From the NCBI GenBank assembly GCA_039807745.1, contig JBDHRV010000013.1, positions 1 through 39,794 of the forward strand: a stretch of 39,794 nucleotides of DNA, in the 5' to 3' direction. The notes under the pieces were generated by a model, which saw only the letters and a list, made by a program, of their open reading frames with translations, made no database searches and was not told the DNA's origin. Origin of the DNA: JAEUMW01 sp039807745. Its GTDB lineage: Bacteria > Pseudomonadota > Gammaproteobacteria > Burkholderiales > JAEUMW01. This document shows, in pieces, positions 15,948 through 22,974 of the stretch (position 1 is its first letter; every line of letters begins with the position of its first letter). The position numbers and the translations under genes were made by a program.

Positions 15948-16589
15948 ATGCCGACACCGGGTATGAATCGCAGGCCGACGGTCTTCGTCGTCGACGACGA
16001 CGAATCCACCCGCGAGCTTTTCCGCTGGCTGCTTTCGACCAACGGCATCCCGGTAGAGGTTTTTCGGTGTGCGCAGGACTTCCTGCTCGCCGTGCGCGTC
16101 GATCAGCCGGGCTGCGTGGTGCTCGACCTGCGCATGCCCGACATGTCCGGTCTAGAGCTCCAGAAACACCTTGCCCAACGCGGCGTCGACGTTCCGATCG
16201 TTTTCGTGACCGGCGAGGGCAACGTCTCCCAGGCTGTAGCCGCCGTCAAGGCCGGTGCCGTCGATTTCGTCGAGAAGCCGTTTGACTACAACCGGATCCT
16301 GTCCCTGATCCGGGAATGTCTCGCGCGCAATGCGGAACAGCGACGACGCGTGAGCGAGCGGCAGGGGGTAGCGTGCCGCCTCGCCTCCCTCACTCCACGG
16401 GAGCGGGAAGTGCTCGAGCGGGTCATGGCCGGCAAGCCCAACCGGGTCATCGCCGAAGACTTGGTGATCAGCGTCAAGACCGTCGAAGTGCACCGCTCCC
16501 ACATCATGGAGAAGCTGGAAGTGAAATCGGTTGCTGAGCTGGTGCAGGTTGCGCTGCTCGGTCACTTCGGCGCCGAAGGCAGCGCCTGA
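15948..16589 (+). CDS. crbR: FixJ/LuxR-type response regulator (CrbR/ErdR type)
   Basis: This 213-residue DNA-binding regulator has a receiver domain (10-125) with acidic Asp16-Asp18, phospho-acceptor Asp60 in VVLDLRMP, Thr88 and Lys110 in VEKPF. A LuxR-type helix-turn-helix follows (about 147-204), with LTPREREVLERVMAG and VKTVEVHRSHIMEKL. It is the likely transcriptional output of the symporter-kinase and, by family knowledge of CrbR/ErdR, would activate acs and the symporter genes. An in-frame ATG at 15963 is an alternative start; neither has a strong ribosome binding site. Generic FixJ-like function is certain; the CrbR name is inferred from context. Confidence 0.85.
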   Translation: MPTPGMNRRPTVFVVDDDESTRELFRWLLSTNGIPVEVFRCAQDFLLAVRVDQPGCVVLDLRMPDMSGLELQKHLAQRGVDVPIVFVTGEGNVSQAVAAVKAGAVDFVEKPFDYNRILSLIRECLARNAEQRRRVSERQGVACRLASLTPREREVLERVMAGKPNRVIAEDLVISVKTVEVHRSHIMEKLEVKSVAELVQVALLGHFGAEGSA

Positions 16590-16659
16590 GCATCCGACTC
16601 GCCCCAGAAAGCGAGCTTGGCTTCGACTTCCGGGGCACCCGCCTGCCGTCGGTCGCCGC

Positions 16660-16677
16660 ATCAGGGTAAACCCTGAT
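16660..16677. promoter_or_regulatory. ATCAGGGT-AA-ACCCTGAT palindrome, candidate activator site
   Basis: Perfect 8-base arms flank a central AA. The repeat ends where the -35 hexamer begins, and its centre is about 44 bases upstream of the predicted start near 16713. That is the expected place for a class II activator such as the LuxR-type regulator encoded just upstream. The assignment to that regulator is inference. Confidence 0.5.
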
Positions 16678-16706
16678 TGCTATGGCCGACTCGACATGTC
16701 TAGTAT
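16677..16706 (+). promoter_or_regulatory. Sigma70-like promoter for the DUF4212/symporter operon
   Basis: TTGCTA (16677-16682), an 18-base spacer and TAGTAT (16701-16706). The hexamers are moderate matches, consistent with a promoter that needs an activator. From the predicted start near 16713 to the DUF4212 ATG at 16950 there is a leader of about 240 bases in which I see no gene. Confidence 0.45.
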
Positions 16707-16949
16707 CGCTTTCACCTAGTCTGCAAACATTGCGATAAGCAGCCTGTGCCACGCTGCAAGGAGGCTGAACACGACTGATCCAAGCAAGGTTCCGGCTGTT
16801 CAATGTCCCGACATCATTTTGGGGCGTGCTTACTTCGGCAGCCGTCACGCGTCCTGTTCCTGAAATCAAGAAACACTCGCCGTCGATTGGTCGACGGACG
16901 AATCCAGGGGGCTCAAGGCAAGTGCAAAAACTCTAGGATGGAGGAGGCA

Positions 16950-17213
16950 ATGCAGCTTACGGAGAGACACAAGCAATACTGGCACAAGAATCTCGCCATC
17001 ACCGTAGTTCTTCTCGCGATCTGGTTTGTCGTTACATTCGTGATCGGCTATTTCGCCCGTGACATCAACGAGGTCAGGGTGCTGGGTTTTCCCCTCGCTT
17101 TCTATATGGCCGCGCAGGGGACGCTGGTCATATACGTCGTGATCATCTGGTTCTACGCTCGCTACATGAACGGGCTGGACCGCGAATACCACGTCGACGA
17201 AGGGGAGGACTGA
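16950..17213 (+). CDS. DUF4212 small subunit of sodium:solute symporter
   Basis: This 87-residue protein has two transmembrane helices (about 14-35 and 48-70), with the family pattern YWHKNL near the start, GFPLAFYMAAQG between and NGLDREY after the second helix. This matches the small-subunit family (DUF4212) found directly before VC_2705-type symporters. ATG at 16950 is chosen because GGAGGAGG lies just upstream. The symporter ATG follows two bases after the stop, so the pair is almost certainly made together. DUF485 (YjcH), the partner of E. coli ActP, has a similar size and role but different motifs. Confidence 0.88.
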   Translation: MQLTERHKQYWHKNLAITVVLLAIWFVVTFVIGYFARDINEVRVLGFPLAFYMAAQGTLVIYVVIIWFYARYMNGLDREYHVDEGED

Positions 17214-17215
17214 CC

Positions 17216-19273
17216 ATGGCCGTCCAGTCGCAAGCGGCGTTCACCGCTCAGCTCAAGAAGTATTACAGCTTCTACACAGGCGGCTTCATCGCCTTCATCG
17301 TCGTCCTCGCAATCCTCGAGCAGCTGGGAGTGCCGAACAAGATCCTCGGCTACCTCTTCCTGTTCGCGACCATCGGCCTCTACGCAGGCATCGGCATCAT
17401 GAGCCGCACCGCCGACGTGGCGGAATACTACGTCGCGGGCCGCCGCGTTCCTGCCTTCTTCAACGGCATGGCGACCGGCGCGGACTGGATGAGCGCAGCC
17501 TCCTTCATCGGGATGGCAGGTACGCTGTACGCGACCGGATACGACGGGCTCGCCTTCGTGATGGGCTGGACCGGGGGGTACTGCCTCGTGGCGTTGTTCC
17601 TTGCCCCCTATCTCAGGAAGTTCGGGCAGTTCACGATCCCCGACTTCCTCGGCGCCCGATACGGCGGGAACATTCCTCGCGCCATCGGCGTCTTCGCCGC
17701 CATTGTCTGCTCGTTCACCTACGTGATCGCCCAGATCTACGGCGTGGGCATCATCACCAGCCGCTTCACCGGACTGGAGTTCGGCATCGGTGTTTTCGTA
17801 GGCCTCGCCGGCATTCTCGTGTGCTCGTTCCTGGGCGGCATGCGAGCGGTCACGTGGACGCAAGTAGCGCAGTACATCATTCTGATTATTGCGTACATGA
17901 TCCCGGTGGTATGGCTGGCAGTGAAGCAGACCGGTGTGCCCGTGCCACAACTGGTCTACGGCTTTCAGCTCGAAAAGGTCGATGCCAAGGCAAAGGAGCT
18001 CAACGCCAACCCGAAGGAACTCCAGGTGCGCGACATCTACAAGGAGCGCGCCGCGTCGGCTGAGACCAAATTGAAGGAACTGGAGGCCAAGGGCGCAACG
18101 TTCCTCAACGAGCAGCGCGCCGCTCTCGATAAGAAGGTCGCGGATCTCACAGCCGCCAGCGCACCGGAAGCCGATATCAAAGCCGCGCAAGCCGTGGTCG
18201 ACAAGTTCCCGGCCGATGTCGCAGCCGCCACTGCAGCGTGGAAGAAGGACGTCGCGGGCAACAAGGCCAAGGCCGCGCCCATCACGCCCCACAGTGAAGC
18301 GTTCCCGGGCAAGGACGACAAGGCGCGCGACATCAAGCGCCGGAACTTCCTCGCACTGGTGTTCTGCCTGATGGTCGGCACGGCTGCGCTGCCCCACATT
18401 CTCATGCGCTACTACACCACCCCCAGCGTGCGAGAAGCACGGGTCTCCGTGTTCTGGTCGCTGTTCTTCATCTTCCTGCTCTACTTCACGGCACCGGCCC
18501 TCGCCGTCCTGGTGAAGTACACGGTGTACTTCGACGTCGTCGGAACCGCCTTCGCGAGTCTGCCGGGGTGGGTGTCGGCTTGGGCGAAGGTGGACCCGAC
18601 ACTGATGAGCGTGGTCGATGTAAACAAGGACGGCATCGTGCAACTGGCGGAGATCAGCATCGGGCCAGACCTGATCGTGCTCGCCACCCCGGAGATCGCG
18701 GGGCTCCCGTACGTGATCTCAGGACTCGTCGCCGCGGGCGGCCTCGCAGCCGCGCTGTCTACCGCGGACGGCCTTCTGCTCACGATCGCCAATGCCTTGT
18801 CGCACGACGTGTACTACAAGATGATCGACCCGAACGCCCCGACGACCCGGCGCCTGGCGGTCGCCAAGACGTTATTGCTGGTGGTGGCGGTGATTGCCGC
18901 GTACGTGACGTCGCTCAAACCGGGGGACATTCTGTTCCTGGTAGGCGCGGCGTTCTCGCTCGCTGCCTCTGCGTTCTTCCCGGCGCTCGTCTGCGGTGTG
19001 TTCTGGAAACGCGCGAACAAGCTGGGTGCGATCATCGGCATGGTGGCAGGGCTCGGCATCTGCATGTACTACATGTACATGACGTATCCGTTCTTCGGCG
19101 TGAACGCGCCGCTCTGGTGGGACATCAACCCGATCTCGGCCGGCATCTTCGGCATTCCGGCTGGCTTCATCGGCATCATCATCGGCAGCCTGATCTCGCC
19201 TGCGCCGCAGAAGGACATCCAGGAGCTGGTGGACCACGTACGCTATCCCGACCTCAAGCCGGCAGCAAGCTGA
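17216..19273 (+). CDS. Sodium:solute symporter, VC_2705 type (probable acetate/monocarboxylate uptake)
   Basis: The protein has 685 residues and about 13 transmembrane helices. It contains SSS-family stretches such as ATGADWMSAASFIGMAG (87-103) and LVAAGGLAAALSTADGLLL (504-522). Between helices it carries a charged, Ala/Lys/Glu-rich insertion of about 120 residues (250-372) predicted to be helical. Residues 468-479 read DVNKDGIVQLAE, which fits the EF-hand calcium loop pattern at positions 1, 3, 5, 6 and 12. The size exceeds ActP-type transporters (about 550), largely because of the insertion. It would import acetate or a related short acid with sodium or protons. The substrate is inferred from the linked acs and regulators. 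A strong terminator follows at 19298. Confidence 0.9.
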   Translation: MAVQSQAAFTAQLKKYYSFYTGGFIAFIVVLAILEQLGVPNKILGYLFLFATIGLYAGIGIMSRTADVAEYYVAGRRVPAFFNGMATGADWMSAASFIGMAGTLYATGYDGLAFVMGWTGGYCLVALFLAPYLRKFGQFTIPDFLGARYGGNIPRAIGVFAAIVCSFTYVIAQIYGVGIITSRFTGLEFGIGVFVGLAGILVCSFLGGMRAVTWTQVAQYIILIIAYMIPVVWLAVKQTGVPVPQLVYGFQLEKVDAKAKELNANPKELQVRDIYKERAASAETKLKELEAKGATFLNEQRAALDKKVADLTAASAPEADIKAAQAVVDKFPADVAAATAAWKKDVAGNKAKAAPITPHSEAFPGKDDKARDIKRRNFLALVFCLMVGTAALPHILMRYYTTPSVREARVSVFWSLFFIFLLYFTAPALAVLVKYTVYFDVVGTAFASLPGWVSAWAKVDPTLMSVVDVNKDGIVQLAEISIGPDLIVLATPEIAGLPYVISGLVAAGGLAAALSTADGLLLTIANALSHDVYYKMIDPNAPTTRRLAVAKTLLLVVAVIAAYVTSLKPGDILFLVGAAFSLAASAFFPALVCGVFWKRANKLGAIIGMVAGLGICMYYMYMTYPFFGVNAPLWWDINPISAGIFGIPAGFIGIIIGSLISPAPQKDIQELVDHVRYPDLKPAAS

Positions 19274-19297
19274 TTCGTTGCTCCATCGGAGGTCGAT

Positions 19298-19329
19298 GCA
19301 AAGCCCGTGTAAGCGGGCTTTGCGTTTTT
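19298..19329 (+). terminator. Intrinsic terminator of the symporter operon
   Basis: GCAAAGCCCG (19298-19307) pairs with CGGGCTTTGC (19314-19323) over ten bases with a six-base loop, followed by GTTTTT. It ends the acetate island and its T tract overlaps the next promoter. Confidence 0.9.
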
Positions 19330-19356
19330 GACAGGGTGGCGGCGCTGGTTTATTCT
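19328..19356 (+). promoter_or_regulatory. Promoter of tRNA-Ser
   Basis: TTGACA (19328-19333), 17 bases, then TATTCT (19351-19356). The -35 is a full consensus match and lies partly in the T tract of the upstream terminator. The predicted start is about eight bases before the mature tRNA. Confidence 0.75.
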
Positions 19357-19370
19357 CGCGCGCTCTTTTC

Positions 19371-19463
19371 GGAGAAGTGGCCGAGCGGCTTAAGGCGCAC
19401 GCTTGGAAAGCGTGTGTACGGCTTATCCCCGTACCGTGGGTTCGAATCCCACCTTCTCCGCCA
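19371..19463 (+). tRNA. tRNA-Ser(GGA)
   Basis: The acceptor stem GGAGAAG (19371-19377) pairs with CTTCTCC (19453-19459), followed by G and an encoded CCA. The anticodon arm CACGC-TTGGAAA-GCGTG gives anticodon GGA, which reads UCC and UCU. The long variable arm (GTACGG...CCGTAC) is the class II feature of serine tRNAs, and the T arm has GTGGG-TTCGAAT-CCCAC. It stands alone between two operons. Confidence 0.97.
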
Positions 19464-19719
19464 GCGCATGCGAGTCTGAAATCCAATCGCCTTTCGCGGG
19501 CGGTCGCCTTATCGCGAAGACCGTTCCAGTGAGGGATGACTTCGAGCCCCTCTTCTATGACGAAGTGTGCCGACTCGTCGTAGCCGCGGGCAGAGTGGAG
19601 TATGTGCTCAAGCTCTGTCCCAGGCCCTTCCTGTGCGGCGAGGTCGAGAAACCCGAGAACCTTGACCATAGGCCTCGAAGCTTCTTGCTTCCCGCGTCCC
19701 TCCTCGCCAGGCTCGCCAG
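19464..19719. other. Intergenic stretch after tRNA-Ser with no recognised gene
   Basis: About 260 bases separate the tRNA from the prpE terminator. Open frames exist on both strands, but none has a plausible start with ribosome binding site or recognisable motifs. I see no integrase remnant or direct repeat of the tRNA end that would mark an attachment site. Confidence 0.5.
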
Positions 19720-19750
19720 AAAAAAAGCCCGCCGATTTGTGCGGCGGGCC
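19720..19750 (-). terminator. Intrinsic terminator of prpE
   Basis: On the minus strand, GCCCGCCG and CGGCGGGC form an eight-base stem (19727-19734 with 19742-19749) with a seven-base loop, followed by a run of seven T (19726-19720). It lies 20 bases after the prpE stop and probably ends the whole minus-strand TCA block. Confidence 0.9.
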
Positions 19751-19770
19751 TTCTCTGAAGCGGTCCTTCC

Positions 19771-21675
19771 TCAGGCCTTTCCTGCAATCGCGCTCTTGAT
19801 CTGCTCGATGCCCGCCTGATCGTCGAGGGTGGTGAGATCTCCCGGATCGCGGCCTTCGGCGATGGCCTGGATCGACCGCCGCAACACCTTGCCGGAACGC
19901 GTCTTTGGCAGCTGGGTGATGAAATGCACACGGGATGGTCTGCCGATCGCGCCGAGCGCCTTGTCCACGGTTGCGAATACCTCCTTCTCCATCGCTTTCT
20001 TCGCCTCTGGCGTCGCGATCTTCGACGGATCCTTCACCACCGCGAACGCCATCGGCACCTGCCCCTTCAACTGGTCGGCGACGCCGACCACGGCCACCTC
20101 GGCGATGTTGGAGTGACCGCTGACGGCTTCCTCGATCTCGCGCGTACCGAGACGGTGACCTGCGACGTTGATCACGTCGTCGGTGCGCCCAAGGATGAAG
20201 TAATAGCCATCGCTGTCGCGGATACCCCAGTCGAACGTGGTGTACGCCAGCGGCTGTTTGAACATCGTGAAGTAGGTTTTCACGAAGCGCTCATCCTGGC
20301 CCCACACGGTCGAGAGGCAACCCGGCGGCAGCGGCGGCAGGACGCACACGACCCCCTTCTCGTTCGGCGGCACCTCTTCGCCGGTCGCCTCGTTCAGCAG
20401 GCGTACATCGTAGCCGTATGACGCGAAGGACGGGCTGCCGAACTTGGTCGGCGTCTTTTCCACGCCGTGGGCTGCGGTGAGAATCGGCCAGCCGGTTTCG
20501 GTCTGCCAATAGTTGTCGATGATGGGAACCCCCAGCGCGTCCGCGATCCATTTCGCCGTCGGCTCGTCGAGCGGCTCGCCCGCCATGAAGAACGTGCGCA
20601 GCGTGCTGATGTCGTACTTCTTGAGGAATGCCGGATCCTGCTTCTTCAGCACGCGTGCCGCAGTCGGTGCGCTGAACATGACCGTCACCTTGTAGTCCTG
20701 CACGATCTTCCACCAGATGCCGGGGTCGGGGCGAATCGGCAAGCCTTCGTACACGACTGTTGCCATGCCGTAGAGCAAGGGCGCGTAGACGATGTAGGAA
20801 TGGCCCACCACCCAGCCGATGTCCGAGGTCGAGAAGTACGTCTCGCCGGGATTGCCGCAGTAGATGTACTTCATGGTCGACGCGAGCGCGACCGCGTAGC
20901 CACCGGTGTCGCGCTGCACGCCCTTCGGCTTGCCGGTGGTGCCGGAGGTGTAGAGGATGTAGGACGGATGCGTCGAATCGACCCACTCGCACGGTACCTG
21001 CGCGTTCATGTGCTTGGCGCGCAGCTCGGCGTAATCGACGTCGCGTCCGGCAACGAGCGGCATGTTCTTGTCCAGCCCGCGATTGACCATCAGCACCTTC
21101 GCCGGCGGCGTCGCGGACAGGCGAATCGCCTCGTCGACCAGATTCTTGTACGGCACCGCCTTGCCGCCGCGCATGCCGGCATCGGCGGTAACCATGACTT
21201 TCGGCGTGGCGTCGTCGATGCGGGTGGCGAGGCTGTTCGAAGCAAAGCCGCCGAAGACGACCGAGTGGATTGCGCCAAGCCGTACGGTGGCGAGCATGGC
21301 AAAGACCGCCTCCGCGATCATCGGCATGTAGATCAGGACCCGGTCGCCCTTGCCGACGCCCAGCTCCTGCAGGACCGCGGCAAAGCGGTTCACCTCGGCG
21401 AGGAGATCCTTGTACGAGTAGACCTTCTCTTCGTCGACCTCGGTCGAGACGTAGATCAGCGCCTTGCGGTCGGGGAACTCGGCCGCGTGCCGATCGACCG
21501 CGTTGTAGCAAAGGTTCGTGAGGCCGCCGGGGAACCATTTCGCGAACGGCGGGTTGCTGTAGTCGAGGACTTTGTCGTAGGGCTTGTGCCAGTGAATGAG
21601 CTTCGCGAGCTCGCCCCAGAACGCGTCGCGCTCTTCGATCGAACGGCGGTGGAACTCCCTGTAGGATTCTCCCAT
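19771..21675 (-). CDS. prpE: Propionyl-CoA synthetase
   Basis: This 634-residue AMP-forming acyl-CoA synthetase has TSGTTGKPKG (243-252), DNYWQTETG in the acyl-adenylate site and the C-terminal lid KTRSGKVLRRS with catalytic Lys596. It is clearly distinct from the acs product and matches PrpE in length and in features such as MGESYREFHRRSIE at the start. It would activate propionate for the 2-methylcitrate route. ATG at 21675 is preferred because AAGGAGGGAG precedes it. It follows zapE by 114 bases on the same strand, with an inverted repeat in the gap. No prpB, prpC or prpD gene is adjacent. It may share a transcript with the TCA genes or have its own promoter. An acetyl-CoA synthetase role is the alternative. 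Confidence 0.88.
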   Translation of the reverse strand: MGESYREFHRRSIEERDAFWGELAKLIHWHKPYDKVLDYSNPPFAKWFPGGLTNLCYNAVDRHAAEFPDRKALIYVSTEVDEEKVYSYKDLLAEVNRFAAVLQELGVGKGDRVLIYMPMIAEAVFAMLATVRLGAIHSVVFGGFASNSLATRIDDATPKVMVTADAGMRGGKAVPYKNLVDEAIRLSATPPAKVLMVNRGLDKNMPLVAGRDVDYAELRAKHMNAQVPCEWVDSTHPSYILYTSGTTGKPKGVQRDTGGYAVALASTMKYIYCGNPGETYFSTSDIGWVVGHSYIVYAPLLYGMATVVYEGLPIRPDPGIWWKIVQDYKVTVMFSAPTAARVLKKQDPAFLKKYDISTLRTFFMAGEPLDEPTAKWIADALGVPIIDNYWQTETGWPILTAAHGVEKTPTKFGSPSFASYGYDVRLLNEATGEEVPPNEKGVVCVLPPLPPGCLSTVWGQDERFVKTYFTMFKQPLAYTTFDWGIRDSDGYYFILGRTDDVINVAGHRLGTREIEEAVSGHSNIAEVAVVGVADQLKGQVPMAFAVVKDPSKIATPEAKKAMEKEVFATVDKALGAIGRPSRVHFITQLPKTRSGKVLRRSIQAIAEGRDPGDLTTLDDQAGIEQIKSAIAGKA

Positions 21676-21704
21676 TGCATCTCCCTCCTTGATATCGTGG
21701 CAAA

Positions 21705-21723
21705 GCACGGAATTGCTCCGTGC
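21705..21723. promoter_or_regulatory. Inverted repeat upstream of prpE
   Basis: GCACGGA (21705-21711) and TCCGTGC (21717-21723) are perfect seven-base arms around a five-base spacer, about 30 bases upstream of the prpE ATG. It could be an operator or a hairpin in the zapE-prpE spacer; there is no T tract. Confidence 0.4.
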
Positions 21724-21789
21724 ATCTCTACGTTGGCCGACACGGGCTCAGGTCCCGCCGCGGTCGGTACTCCCCTGCAAGTCGCGATT

Positions 21790-22974
21790 CTAGCCCAGGT
21801 GAGGCTGCGCGAGATAATGATGACTCTGCATCTCGATCAATCGGCTCACCGTACGCTCGAGATCGCGCCCGACCGCCGTCGGGTCGAGTAACCCTTCCAG
21901 CGGCGCCTCGGCGGAAACGATGAGCTTGACCCGCCGGTCGTAGAACTCATCTACCAGCCACGCGAAACGCCGCGCCGCGTCGCGCTCGTCCGCGAACATG
22001 CGCGGGATACGCGAGAGCAGCACGGTGTGATAGCGGCGCGCGAGCTCGATGAAATCCACTTGGCCGCGCGGCTTCTGACACAGCTCGCCGAATTCGAACC
22101 ACGCCACGCCTGGGGCGACCCGTCGCGCGTTCAACTGGCGGCCATCCACTTCGACGAGCGTATCGGCGTCCCCCTCGTCGCGCGCAATCGCGACGAACTC
22201 TTCGCGCATGCGACGTTCCGTCGCGTCCGACAGGGGCGAATGATAGACGCCAAGCTGCTCCAGCGCACGCAGGCGATAGTCCTGTCCACCCTCCACCTCG
22301 TGGATCTGCAGATGCCTTTTCAGGAGGTCGATCGCGGGCAGGAACTGGCCGCGCTGCAAACCGTTGCGATAGAGCTCGTCGGGCTGCGTGTTGGAGGTCG
22401 TCACCAGCACCACGCCTTCGGCGAACAGCCCCTCCAGCAGGTGTCGCATCAGCATCGCATCGCCGATATCGGTGACCAGGAATTCGTCCAGGCAGAGGAG
22501 TTTCGTCGTGCGCGCCAGGCGCTTTGCCACGGTCGCGAGCGGATCGGGCTGGCCCTGCAGCGTCGCGAGCTCGCGGTGAACGTCCTGCATGAAGCGGTGG
22601 AAGTGCAGGCGCCGCTTGCGTTTGACCGGCGCGGCCGCGAAAAAGCTGTCCATGAGAAAGCTCTTGCCGCGCCCGACGCCACCCCAGAGGTAGAGTCCCT
22701 GCACCAGGCGCTTGCTGGTGAAGAAGCGCAGTAACGGACCGCTCGCACGTTCGGCGGCGGCCAAGTCCTGGAACAGCCGCTCCAGGCACGGCAGCACGGC
22801 CTGTTGTGCATCGTCGAGCTCGAAGCCGTGGACGATGGCCTGCTGGCGGATCCAGTCTCCGACGCTGCCTTCCGCACCCGGGGGGCGCGCTGAGTTCGCG
22901 GCCACCGGATTCGCCGGATTCGCCGCCCCGTTCAACCGGGGCGGCTCGAACCGGTCCATGGCGGCGTCCGACAT
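21790..22974 (-). CDS. zapE: Cell division ATPase ZapE (AFG1-like)
   Basis: This 394-residue AAA-type ATPase is of the ZapE/AFG1/LACE1 family. Walker A is GGVGRGKS (98-105), Walker B is LLCLDEF (159-165) and the downstream TTSNTQP carries the sensor-like region. In E. coli ZapE associates with the Z-ring; mitochondrial relatives act in quality control of respiratory proteins. Its ATG overlaps the lpd stop by one base (TGATG), so it is translated with the TCA operon. Placement of an AFG1-like gene at the end of sdh/gltA/suc operons is common in betaproteobacteria. The first 40 residues are low complexity and vary in the family. Confidence 0.93.
   Translation of the reverse strand: MSDAAMDRFEPPRLNGAANPANPVAANSARPPGAEGSVGDWIRQQAIVHGFELDDAQQAVLPCLERLFQDLAAAERASGPLLRFFTSKRLVQGLYLWGGVGRGKSFLMDSFFAAAPVKRKRRLHFHRFMQDVHRELATLQGQPDPLATVAKRLARTTKLLCLDEFLVTDIGDAMLMRHLLEGLFAEGVVLVTTSNTQPDELYRNGLQRGQFLPAIDLLKRHLQIHEVEGGQDYRLRALEQLGVYHSPLSDATERRMREEFVAIARDEGDADTLVEVDGRQLNARRVAPGVAWFEFGELCQKPRGQVDFIELARRYHTVLLSRIPRMFADERDAARRFAWLVDEFYDRRVKLIVSAEAPLEGLLDPTAVGRDLERTVSRLIEMQSHHYLAQPHLG

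Noticed and set aside
19371..19669. Minus-strand frame containing GGEGGIRTHGTGISRTHAF.
   Set aside because: This peptide is the known false translation of a serine tRNA gene read on the reverse strand; the tRNA explains it.
19503..19719. Open frame after tRNA-Ser (reading FEPLFYDEVCRLVV) as a phage or integrase remnant.
   Set aside because: No integrase or phage motif, no repeat of the tRNA 3' end, and the opposite strand is equally open.
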